64,000 bases of DNA. Origin: Bacteroidales bacterium (GTDB lineage: Bacteria > Bacteroidota > Bacteroidia > Bacteroidales > VadinHA17). This document shows positions 9,842-18,840 of this stretch, one piece after another. The DNA lies in contig WOYX01000003.1 of assembly GCA_011620595.1 (NCBI GenBank), positions 1 through 64,000 on the forward strand. Reading direction: 5' to 3'. A program made the position numbers and the translations under genes. Below the pieces are notes generated by a model. The model saw only the letters and a list, made by a program, of their open reading frames with translations. It was not told the DNA's origin and made no database searches. The first letter of the stretch is position 1. Every line of letters starts with the position of its first letter.

Positions 9842-11557
9842 ATGAAAAAGAATATAAAATATCATGTACTCCTGGTGTTCATCGCCAGTCTGCTCATGTT
9901 CAGCGCCTGCGAAGATGAGTTCCTGAATGTTTCAGACCCACTGGTACTTTCAGAAGGGATCTTCCCCCAGGAAGTCACAGATCTGGAACCTATCATGGTT
10001 GATATCTACGGGAGACTGCAGGAAACCTATTATGGAACATACATGAGGCTGTGGCCGCTGATGTCACACAACCGTGACCATGGATATAACGGAGCGCAGT
10101 ACAATGAGTTTGCCCTTATTGAGTTAAATCCAAACCTGTCAAACGTGAATAATGTATGGACAAGGCACTACCTGGCAATCGGCAAATGCAATGACATGCT
10201 GGCTGCAATTGACAGGTTACGGGATAAAGATGGCCTGACCGCCTCACAGATTGATAAACTCGATGATTATGAAGGACAGGCACTCTTCATGCGTGCTTTC
10301 AATTACTTCTACCTGATAAACCTGTACGGTGAGTCTCCTATTTTAACAGAAGCCGATAAGAGCAAGATGGGAGTACCGCTATGGGATTATGCCCCGGATA
10401 TCATCAATGAAACCTATAAGCCAAGGGCAACGCAGGGGGAAGTATGGGATTTGATTATTAGCGACCTGAAGGCGGCAGAATCTCTTCTGGCCGGAGTCGA
10501 TTTCCCTGAGAAAGCCAGGGCCAGCGAATGGGCTGTCAAGAGCTTCCTCGGCAAAGCCTACATATTTACCCTTCAGTGGGATAAAGCCAGGGACGTGCTG
10601 AAAGACGTGATTGATAACAGCGGTAAGCAACTCGTCAGTTATGACATCTTGCGCAATTCGTTCAACGGACAGAATAAATTCAACGCGGAATCTATTTTTG
10701 AAGTTAATTCAACCTATGACCCGCTGGGAGGTTCCTCCCAGTTTAATACAGGGGCTGACTGGATGAAAGGGATCAGCATATCTTACGTTGACCAGGACGG
10801 CACTGAGGTGTGCAACGGATTCGGCAATATGTTCATTCACGACATGACTATGCCAAGGTATGGATTTAACAGCCCGGCCACAACAACGGCGGAGCAGAAG
10901 GATCCTGATTACCTTGCATATTCCCTGCAGGTTCGCGCTGACAAAAGTGTCGATCCGCGTCTCTATGTTACAACTTTCCAGCCTTATGTTGACAGCATTA
11001 ATTACATAGGCAACTGGAGGAAGATAGCAAAAGGACGGGTTGAATCATATAATGCAGAGGCTTCAAAAGCATGGTGCATACATAAATATACCGTCACTGA
11101 CCGCTACTGGGGAGACCTTAACGGCTGGCATGGGATAAATATGATTGTCATGCGCCTTGCAGACGTATACCTCCTCTATGCCGAGGCCCAAATGCACCTT
11201 AACCAGACCGGCGAAGCCCTGGAGTACATAAACAAGGTACACAGAAGAGCATATGACGTGCCTGTAAACACCGCCTCATCCTATGATTATGGATCTCTTG
11301 CTGCCAGGACCAAGACGCTGGATCCGGCTGATCCCCTTGCCAATGATCCTCTCAAATATGAAAGATGGGCTGAATTCGGGGGTGAAGGAGTATGGTGGTT
11401 TGATGTACGCCGCTTCGACCTGGGACAGGAAGAGGCTACATATTACCAGAGAGTTAAGGGCGGCGCCCTGGAATGGAGGGACACCAAGTATGCCATGCCG
11501 ATTTCGACAACCGAAATGAACGCTAATTCGCAGATGATTCAGAATCCAGGTTATTAA
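9842..11557 (+). CDS. SusD/RagB-family nutrient-binding outer membrane lipoprotein
   Basis: 571-aa ORF immediately after SusC; lipobox MFSACEDEFL; EALEYINKVHRRAY and MRLADVYLLYAEA motifs. Confidence 0.95.
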   Translation: MKKNIKYHVLLVFIASLLMFSACEDEFLNVSDPLVLSEGIFPQEVTDLEPIMVDIYGRLQETYYGTYMRLWPLMSHNRDHGYNGAQYNEFALIELNPNLSNVNNVWTRHYLAIGKCNDMLAAIDRLRDKDGLTASQIDKLDDYEGQALFMRAFNYFYLINLYGESPILTEADKSKMGVPLWDYAPDIINETYKPRATQGEVWDLIISDLKAAESLLAGVDFPEKARASEWAVKSFLGKAYIFTLQWDKARDVLKDVIDNSGKQLVSYDILRNSFNGQNKFNAESIFEVNSTYDPLGGSSQFNTGADWMKGISISYVDQDGTEVCNGFGNMFIHDMTMPRYGFNSPATTTAEQKDPDYLAYSLQVRADKSVDPRLYVTTFQPYVDSINYIGNWRKIAKGRVESYNAEASKAWCIHKYTVTDRYWGDLNGWHGINMIVMRLADVYLLYAEAQMHLNQTGEALEYINKVHRRAYDVPVNTASSYDYGSLAARTKTLDPADPLANDPLKYERWAEFGGEGVWWFDVRRFDLGQEEATYYQRVKGGALEWRDTKYAMPISTTEMNANSQMIQNPGY

Positions 11558-11604
11558 ACCTTTAAAGGTTAGTTTTCAAATGTTTTGGATTAGTTAGGAA
11601 CAAT

Positions 11605-11650
11605 GTGGGCACTTCGGATCCAGGTCCGGGAAGGTGCCCACTTGTTTTTT
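11605..11650 (+). terminator. Rho-independent-like terminator after susD
   Basis: gtgggcac (11605-11612) pairs with gtgcccac (11634-11641), followed by cttgtttttt. Confidence 0.75.
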
Positions 11651-11719
11651 CCCTTCATCAATTTCAATCTCGCCTTCTGCTTTTGAGGTGGATTACCTTA
11701 TTGATTACCAGTACTTACT

Positions 11720-12829
11720 ATGAAAAATATATTGATGTTACTTCCATTGCTTGGGTTGTTATTGACCGGATGCGGAATGGATTCCTCATTCACCCCGTCG
11801 GTGACAGTAGAAGACTGGGGTTGGGAGGATGGGAAAGCAGTCAGGCTCTTCACACTTACAAACCAAAACGGAGTTGTACTGAAGGTTACCAATTACGGAG
11901 CAACAATAACCTGGCTCTCAGTGCCTGACCGTAATGGCACCTTTGAGCCGGTGGTACTCGGGTTTGACAGCCTCAGTAATTATGTTGCTGTAAGAGGTGG
12001 CTTTGGTAGTGTTATAGGCAGGTATGCCAACCGGATTGGCGGAGCACAGATTGCCCTCAACGGAGAAAAATATCTGCTAACAGCCAACAACCGGGGAAAT
12101 ACAATGCATGGCGGAAACAGAGGATTCAATAAGCAGGTATTCGATATTGATACGGCATATATTGAAGGTGACTCGGCCAAGGTGTCTTTTTCATACCTGA
12201 GCCCGGATATGGAAGAGGGATTCCCGGGAAATCTCACATTAAAAATTACCTATTCACTCACGGGAAAAAACGAAGTAGTGCTTGATTACGAGGCAACGAC
12301 CGATAAACCGACTGTCGTGAACTTCACAAATCATGCTTATTTTAATCTTGGCGGATGTCACGGGCCCGTACTGGATCACTATCTTCTGGTTGCCTCAGAC
12401 TCCATCTGTGAGGTTGATTCAATTGGTCTTCCGACAGGAAGATTGCTCGCGGTTGAGGGAACTGCCTATGATTTCAATCAGGCCAGGCCGGTGGGCAGCA
12501 GGATTGAGGAGGTGAAACCGGGTTATGATAATAATTACAAACTTCGAAGAGAGGGTGACGGGCTGGTACTTGCAGCCGAGGTCTATGACCCTGTCAGCGG
12601 CAGGGTGCTTGAAGCATACACTACCGAGCCGGGGATGCAATTGTTTACCGCCAACTCCGACCGTCAGTACACAGGACATGGCGGAGTGCAGTTTGGCAGG
12701 CACTACGGTATCTGCCTTGAGATGCAGCATTTCCCCGATTCTCCGAATCATCCGAATTTCCCGGATGTGGTGCTAAACCCGGAGGATTTATACAGGCAGA
12801 CTACAGTCTACAAATTTTCTGTAAGGTAA
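11720..12829 (+). CDS. galM: Aldose 1-epimerase (galactose mutarotase family), lipoprotein signal
   Basis: 369-aa ORF: NRIGGAQIALNG, NNRGNTMHGGNRGFNKQVF, VNFTNHAYFNLGG, TVYKFSVR. Confidence 0.92.
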   Translation: MKNILMLLPLLGLLLTGCGMDSSFTPSVTVEDWGWEDGKAVRLFTLTNQNGVVLKVTNYGATITWLSVPDRNGTFEPVVLGFDSLSNYVAVRGGFGSVIGRYANRIGGAQIALNGEKYLLTANNRGNTMHGGNRGFNKQVFDIDTAYIEGDSAKVSFSYLSPDMEEGFPGNLTLKITYSLTGKNEVVLDYEATTDKPTVVNFTNHAYFNLGGCHGPVLDHYLLVASDSICEVDSIGLPTGRLLAVEGTAYDFNQARPVGSRIEEVKPGYDNNYKLRREGDGLVLAAEVYDPVSGRVLEAYTTEPGMQLFTANSDRQYTGHGGVQFGRHYGICLEMQHFPDSPNHPNFPDVVLNPEDLYRQTTVYKFSVR

Positions 12830-12961
12830 AATAAACAGCAATGTGTAGTTTCAGATTTCTCATCGCTGCAATTGTATCCGGGTTCCTGTTTTCATCACCC
12901 CTGATTACTAAGGTTAGAATCCTCAAAGTGAATTGCTGAGTTTAAAATATGTAAACCTACA

Positions 12962-14671
12962 ATGTCAAACAGACGTGATTTTATCAAATACCTGGGAGCA
13001 GGGTCCGCAGGAATGTCCCTGGCTGCACCCCTGGCATTTTCATCATGCACGAACAAAAAGAGTGCTGAAGACGGACAGGTACTGTTTATCGGAGATGACA
13101 TTGCCGTGGCTGAGACCACCATTGGAAAAGTACGCGGATACATCCTGAGGGGTATATATTATTTTCTGGGCATACCCTACGGTGCTGATACGTCGGGCAG
13201 TAACCGCTTCATGCCACCGCAGAAACCTGAACCGTGGTCAGACGTTTTCCCAGCAATCTGGTGGGGAAATTCAGCCCCGCAGATGACTGAGAACATGTAT
13301 ACAAACAAGATAATGGCATTCAGGGATCACTGGAACTATGATGATGTCAGCGAGGATTGCCTGCGTATAAATGTTTTTACTCCCGGTTATAACGACGGAA
13401 AGAAGAGACCGGTTCTGGTCTGGATGCATGGCGGTGGGTTTACATCAGGAAACAGCCTTGAACATGATGGATATAACGGTGAAAACCTGGCCAGAAGCGG
13501 TGATATTGTTTTCTGCTCGGTTAACCACCGACTGGGTCCCCTGGGATGTTCCGACTTTTCAGCCGTAGGCGGGGAGCAGTTTGCCTCGTCGGGAAATGTT
13601 GGAATGCTTGACCTTATCGCTTCACTTGAGTGGGTGCATGATAATATTGAGAACTTTGGCGGTGACCCGGGAAATGTGACAATAATAGGGCAGAGCGGTG
13701 GCACACAGAAGGTAAGCACAACTATCAGCATGCCCGCATCAAAGGGGCTCGTTCATAAAGCTGTATTGCTAAGCACAACTACAATCAAGGTTGGAGAACA
13801 GGAACCAGCACAAAAACTGGGAGCATATATCATTAAGGAGGCCGACCTGAAGGATTCTGAGATTGAGAAGCTCCAGATGATGCAATGGAAGGATTATTAT
13901 TTGCTGGCACAGAGATCTGCTGCAAAACTGAACGAGGAGGCAAGAAACTCCGGAATCAAGGGATTCCGTGCAAATTTCGGCCCTCATATTGACGGTATCA
14001 ATATACTGCGCCATCCGTACTACCCGGATGCTTCTCCGGATGCAGCGCATATTCCAATGATCATATGCTCTGCACTGAATGAATGCTCTCCAAGCCTGCT
14101 TGACGCCTCCGTGGAAGATATCTCATTTGAAGGAGTAATTAAGAACCTGGTAAAAAATGAAGTTCTGCTTGCCCCGGGAGGTCAGGCAATAACAGGCATG
14201 CCGGAGGAACAGGCGAAGCGGGTCGTGGAAGCCTACAGGAAGGCATTCCCTGATAAAAAACCGGTTGAAATCTGGTCAATGGTAACCAAACACAGACAGG
14301 CTACCAACTACATTGCGGATGCAAGATCGAGCCAGGGTACCGCTGTTTTTGTTGCCTGGTTCGGATGGCAACCGCCATTGTTCAACGGCCGTCTCCGCGA
14401 TTTCCACTGTGTTGATATCTGCTACTGGTTCAACAACACAGACCTGATGTTATCACATACCGGTGGAGGTGCAAAACCGAGAGAATTATCACAGAAGATG
14501 TCAGGTTCGCTGGTTCAGTTCATGAAAAATGGCGATCCTAATGGCGGTGGTCTGCCTAAGTGGCCCGCATACACAGCGGAGAATGGAGAGCTTATGTTCC
14601 TTGATGATAATTGCGAAGTACAGCTTGATCCTGACCGGGAAGCCAGAAAGGCCCTGCCCCCGATAATATAG
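12962..14671 (+). CDS. Type-B carboxylesterase family protein with Tat-like signal
   Basis: 569-aa ORF: RRDFIKYLGAGSAGM, VLVWMHGGGF oxyanion region, FGGDPGNVTIIGQSGG nucleophile elbow. Confidence 0.9.
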   Translation: MSNRRDFIKYLGAGSAGMSLAAPLAFSSCTNKKSAEDGQVLFIGDDIAVAETTIGKVRGYILRGIYYFLGIPYGADTSGSNRFMPPQKPEPWSDVFPAIWWGNSAPQMTENMYTNKIMAFRDHWNYDDVSEDCLRINVFTPGYNDGKKRPVLVWMHGGGFTSGNSLEHDGYNGENLARSGDIVFCSVNHRLGPLGCSDFSAVGGEQFASSGNVGMLDLIASLEWVHDNIENFGGDPGNVTIIGQSGGTQKVSTTISMPASKGLVHKAVLLSTTTIKVGEQEPAQKLGAYIIKEADLKDSEIEKLQMMQWKDYYLLAQRSAAKLNEEARNSGIKGFRANFGPHIDGINILRHPYYPDASPDAAHIPMIICSALNECSPSLLDASVEDISFEGVIKNLVKNEVLLAPGGQAITGMPEEQAKRVVEAYRKAFPDKKPVEIWSMVTKHRQATNYIADARSSQGTAVFVAWFGWQPPLFNGRLRDFHCVDICYWFNNTDLMLSHTGGGAKPRELSQKMSGSLVQFMKNGDPNGGGLPKWPAYTAENGELMFLDDNCEVQLDPDREARKALPPII

Positions 14672-14761
14672 TATATGCTTGGATAACAAGGGCTTTGAAC
14701 CTGATCAGATGCAGTAATAACAAAAAGAGATTTTAAGATATACCAAATAAAAGCAAGAAAA

Positions 14762-15916
14762 ATGAAAACAAACAGGAGAAACTTCCTTCAGGTCCTCGGT
14801 GCAGGCACAGCAGGCTTTGGTGTCGCCAGTGCCGTATGGCTGCCTGACTGGACTTCCGGGAAGAACAACGTCGATGCCTCAGCCAGTACTATGGCTGGCG
14901 GGATTCCGGTAAAGAGAAACAACCAGATGTGGCCCATCAAATCTGAACTGAAATCAAGACGTATCAAGTTCGACTCACCACAAAACCAGATCAGCTGGGC
15001 GTTCATGAAAGAGTTGCGGGAACATAACAAAACCAGGAAGATTTATGACATCGATCCCTATGTCGAGGTCTACCAGTTCCGTGACAACCTGTACGGATTG
15101 TTCCAGGAAAACTGTGACGGTGCCGGAGATTTCTGGATGTATCTTACTATCGGCCCGGAGAAAGCCATGCTTATTGATACCGGCTTCGGCCTCGGGGATA
15201 CAAAAGCCCTCGTCGACCAGCTGACAGGTAATATGCCGCTCATAGTTGTCAACACACATGACCACTATGACCATGCATACGGGAACTGCCGGTTTGAGAA
15301 AGTGTACTGCCACGAATACCTGGTGCCTTACATTGAGAACCAGCATGCCAATATGTGGGATTACCTTTTCGATGACTATGGCAACAATATCTGGCTTGAA
15401 TTTGACAGGAAAGACCTGCCCGCCTTTAAGAAATATGAGATAGTCGGTGTTCCCGACGGATATACATTTAACCTGGGGGGTGACTATGAAGTAGAACTGG
15501 TATTTACAGGCGGACATGCTGCCGGGCATGCAGGATACCTTGACAGGAAGGGCCGCATTTTCTTTTCCGGTGATAATATATGCAGTGATGTCTCAGGATG
15601 TGGCTCAGTGAATAGTACAAGGCCTGGTCCTTATGCTGAAAACACTGCACTGAAGGTTTATCGTGACAACGTTAAGAGGCTGGTTGACAGGATGGATGAG
15701 TATGATTACATATTCCCGATGCATTTCATGAATAATATCGAAAACAACCTGATGCCTAATATTATTGAGGCCTGCGATGCTATCCTCGCCAATCCGGAGG
15801 ACTATGATTACAAGGTTGAAAAATATGGCAAAGACCGTTCCGCCGGACCATCGGCCAGGTATTTCAAGTTCATAAAAGGTTTCAGCGTTATCGGGTATGG
15901 TTACAGGAAGGCCTGA
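14762..15916 (+). CDS. MBL-fold metallohydrolase with Tat-like signal
   Basis: 384-aa ORF: RRNFLQVLGAGTAGFG, LIDTGFGLGD, NTHDHYDHAYGN (HxHxDH), TGGHAAGHAGY. Confidence 0.88.
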   Translation: MKTNRRNFLQVLGAGTAGFGVASAVWLPDWTSGKNNVDASASTMAGGIPVKRNNQMWPIKSELKSRRIKFDSPQNQISWAFMKELREHNKTRKIYDIDPYVEVYQFRDNLYGLFQENCDGAGDFWMYLTIGPEKAMLIDTGFGLGDTKALVDQLTGNMPLIVVNTHDHYDHAYGNCRFEKVYCHEYLVPYIENQHANMWDYLFDDYGNNIWLEFDRKDLPAFKKYEIVGVPDGYTFNLGGDYEVELVFTGGHAAGHAGYLDRKGRIFFSGDNICSDVSGCGSVNSTRPGPYAENTALKVYRDNVKRLVDRMDEYDYIFPMHFMNNIENNLMPNIIEACDAILANPEDYDYKVEKYGKDRSAGPSARYFKFIKGFSVIGYGYRKA

Positions 15917-15955
15917 ATCCAATAATTGATTAAGTATTACAAACACATAGCAATA

Positions 15956-16972
15956 ATGGAAAAGACATATGAAATGTGGCCCATAAACGGCGCATCGAAG
16001 GCAAAAAGAATTAAATGGGGTTCACCCCAGAACCAGATCAGCTGGGCATACATGAAGATGCTCAGGGAAGGCAACAAAACCATGAAGGTATATGACATAA
16101 ATCCATATGTGGAAGTATACCAGTTCCGCGAAAATATGTACGGGCTCTTCAATCAAAACTGCGACGGTGCCGGTGATGTCTGGCTATATCTCATTATCGG
16201 ACCGAAAAAGGCAATGCTGATTGATACAGGCTTCGGCCTGGGAGATCAGAAAGGGCTTGTAGAAAAGCTGACGGGTGGCATGCCGCTGATAGTCGTGAAT
16301 ACCCACCTGGGCCCGGATCATTCCTTCGGTAATGTGCTGTATGACAAAGTTTATTGCAGTGAGTATGAGGTTGACAATATCAAAAACAGACTGAAGCCGG
16401 GAGCATGGGATTACCTGTTTGATGAGAACGGCAACAATATCTGGCTGCAGTTCGACAGGAAGGATCTACCTGAATATAAAGATTACGAGCTCGTTGGCGT
16501 GCCTGATGGCCACATCTTCAATCTGGGTGACGATTATGATATCGAGCTGGCATGGATGGGAGGACATTCAGCCGGGATGTCAATGTTCCTCGACAGGAAA
16601 GGGCGCACCGTTTTTGCAGGTGATGACATCTGCAGCGATGTAATCGGCTGCGGCAGCGGCCCCAAGGAAGGAGGATTCTACAATGAATTCTGCAACCTGA
16701 CGACATACCGCGATAACCTTACAAAGCTGGTGGCCCGGCTGGATGAGTTTGATTATATCTTCCCCGGTCACTTCATGGTCAATCTTGAGAATTACTTGAT
16801 GCTGAATATCCTGGAAGCTCTTAATGAGATTATTGCCGATCCCACCTGTTATGACTATAAAGTGGAACATGTCAGGAGCACCGGCGGGACCAGGGTACGA
16901 ATGCACAAGTTCGTGAAGGGATTCAGCACCATAGCCTATACTGCAAACGGTGTCTACCCACCAGAAGGATAG
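15956..16972 (+). CDS. MBL-fold paralog of the preceding gene, no signal peptide, altered metal motif
   Basis: ORF track starts at 15926; ATG at 15956 (MEKTYEMWPING) aligns with the mature part of the preceding protein; NTHLGPDHSFGN replaces NTHDHYDHAYGN. Confidence 0.85.
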   Translation: MEKTYEMWPINGASKAKRIKWGSPQNQISWAYMKMLREGNKTMKVYDINPYVEVYQFRENMYGLFNQNCDGAGDVWLYLIIGPKKAMLIDTGFGLGDQKGLVEKLTGGMPLIVVNTHLGPDHSFGNVLYDKVYCSEYEVDNIKNRLKPGAWDYLFDENGNNIWLQFDRKDLPEYKDYELVGVPDGHIFNLGDDYDIELAWMGGHSAGMSMFLDRKGRTVFAGDDICSDVIGCGSGPKEGGFYNEFCNLTTYRDNLTKLVARLDEFDYIFPGHFMVNLENYLMLNILEALNEIIADPTCYDYKVEHVRSTGGTRVRMHKFVKGFSTIAYTANGVYPPEG

Positions 16973-17007
16973 CATTTAAACTTTCATCTCACAAACAACC
17001 GTATTCC

Positions 17008-18681
17008 ATGTCAACAGACAGACGTACCTTCCTGAAGAGTGCCGGAGCAGGGGCTGCCGTAATGGCATTGCCGGCATCAATTGGATTGACATCCTGTGTT
17101 CCGGGCAAAGACAAAAACGACGGACAGAAGCTATTTATAGGAGACAACATTGCGCTGACCTGCACCACAAGTGGGATGGTAAGAGGATATATCCTGCGGG
17201 ATATCCATTATTTTCTTGGTATCCCTTACGGGGCTGACACCTCCGGAAAAAACCGCTTTATGCCGCCTGTAAAACCTGAGCCATGGGATGATGTCTTCCC
17301 TGCTATTTGGTGGGGAAACGGAGCTCCGCAGCTGATTGAAGGTATATATTCAGGCAACAGCAGATACCGGGCATTTCTTCACCATGCTAACTTTGATGAT
17401 CTTAGCGAGAACTGCCTCTCAATCAATGTATTCACTCCCGGCATCAATGACGGAAAGAAGAGGCCGGTACTGTTATGGATGCATGGAGGCGCCTGGCATT
17501 ATGGCATCAGCCATGAGCATGACGGGGTTATTGGCGAGAACCTGGCCCGTTGCGGTGATATAGTATTCTGCTCAATAAACCACAGGCTCGGCCCGATGGG
17601 CTTCTCCGATTTTTCCGGTGTCGGGTTAGAAAAATATGCAGATTCAGGTAACGTCGGTGCCCTTGATCTTGTGGCAGCACTGGAGTGGATTCGTGATAAC
17701 ATATCAAACTTTGGAGGTGATCCGGCCAATGTTACAATAATGGGCCAGTCTGGCGGCGGAGGAAAGGTAGTAACCACTGCAGCAATGACTCCGGCAAAAG
17801 GACTATTTGGTAAGGCAGTTTCTCTGAGCGCTGCTGATTTTGAGTTGAGAGATAAGGAAATGACCCGAAAGGTCGGTCATTATATCCTGAAGGAAGCAGG
17901 GTTACAGGCATCACAGACAGACAGGCTTCAGGAGCTGCCCTGGAGAGTTTATTATGACACTGCACTGCGCGCGGCTGAAAAGTACATAAAGGAGACCGGA
18001 ACGAACCTCTCTCCCATGAAGGTTTTTCAGCCTCAGGTTGACGGAAGAAGCATAGAGTATCCGACCTTTTATCCTGAAGCTTCACCTCTCATGGCAGATA
18101 TACCTATGATAATCAGTTCAACCACGAATGAAAGCTCAAACGCCTGGAAGGATTCGTCATTTGCAACTATGACAATGGATGGAGTGAAGCAGGAATTAAG
18201 CAGGAATTACGGAGCAAAGGCCGGGGAGATTGCAGATGCTTATGCAAAGGCATTTCCGGATAAAAAGCCTTATGAACTATTGTCAATGGCCACCAACATG
18301 TTCAGACAGCGGGCAGTGGCCCTCGCTGATGCCAAATCAAGGCAGTCACCGGCTGTCTTCGTGGCATGGTTTGGCTGGCAGCCCCCTTTGTTTGACAACA
18401 GGTTAATGGCATTCCATACTCTTGATCAGTGTTTCTGGTTCGCCAATACAGATGTTATGCTTACACATACCGGCGGAGGAGCCAGACCCAGGGCACTCTC
18501 AGAGAAGATGACAGGTTCATTGATCCGGTTCATGAAAACAGGTGATCCGAACGGCGGAGGGTTGCCATCATGGCCAGGGTATACCAGTGAAAAGGGAGAG
18601 CTGATGTTCCTCGATGATATTTGTGAGGTACAGTTTGACCCCGACAGAGAGGCCAGAGAAATGCTTCCGCCTGTTTTATAA
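17008..18681 (+). CDS. Type-B carboxylesterase family protein, paralog of 12962-14671, Tat-like signal
   Basis: 557-aa ORF: RRTFLKSAGAGAA, VLLWMHGGAW, FGGDPANVTIMGQSGGGG; strong by-eye similarity to the first esterase. Confidence 0.9.
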   Translation: MSTDRRTFLKSAGAGAAVMALPASIGLTSCVPGKDKNDGQKLFIGDNIALTCTTSGMVRGYILRDIHYFLGIPYGADTSGKNRFMPPVKPEPWDDVFPAIWWGNGAPQLIEGIYSGNSRYRAFLHHANFDDLSENCLSINVFTPGINDGKKRPVLLWMHGGAWHYGISHEHDGVIGENLARCGDIVFCSINHRLGPMGFSDFSGVGLEKYADSGNVGALDLVAALEWIRDNISNFGGDPANVTIMGQSGGGGKVVTTAAMTPAKGLFGKAVSLSAADFELRDKEMTRKVGHYILKEAGLQASQTDRLQELPWRVYYDTALRAAEKYIKETGTNLSPMKVFQPQVDGRSIEYPTFYPEASPLMADIPMIISSTTNESSNAWKDSSFATMTMDGVKQELSRNYGAKAGEIADAYAKAFPDKKPYELLSMATNMFRQRAVALADAKSRQSPAVFVAWFGWQPPLFDNRLMAFHTLDQCFWFANTDVMLTHTGGGARPRALSEKMTGSLIRFMKTGDPNGGGLPSWPGYTSEKGELMFLDDICEVQFDPDREAREMLPPVL

Positions 18682-18840
18682 TTAAAATGAAGGAGATTAC
18701 TTCTGACTGCCCGACAAACAATACTTGTTAATTGACTTTCAGGATGCCTGAATAAACTGAAGTCTTCTCTGCGGTAAGTCGCAGTTCATGAACTAATTAC
18801 GTATATGTGAATTAATAAAAATATTACCCTAACCATTTAA

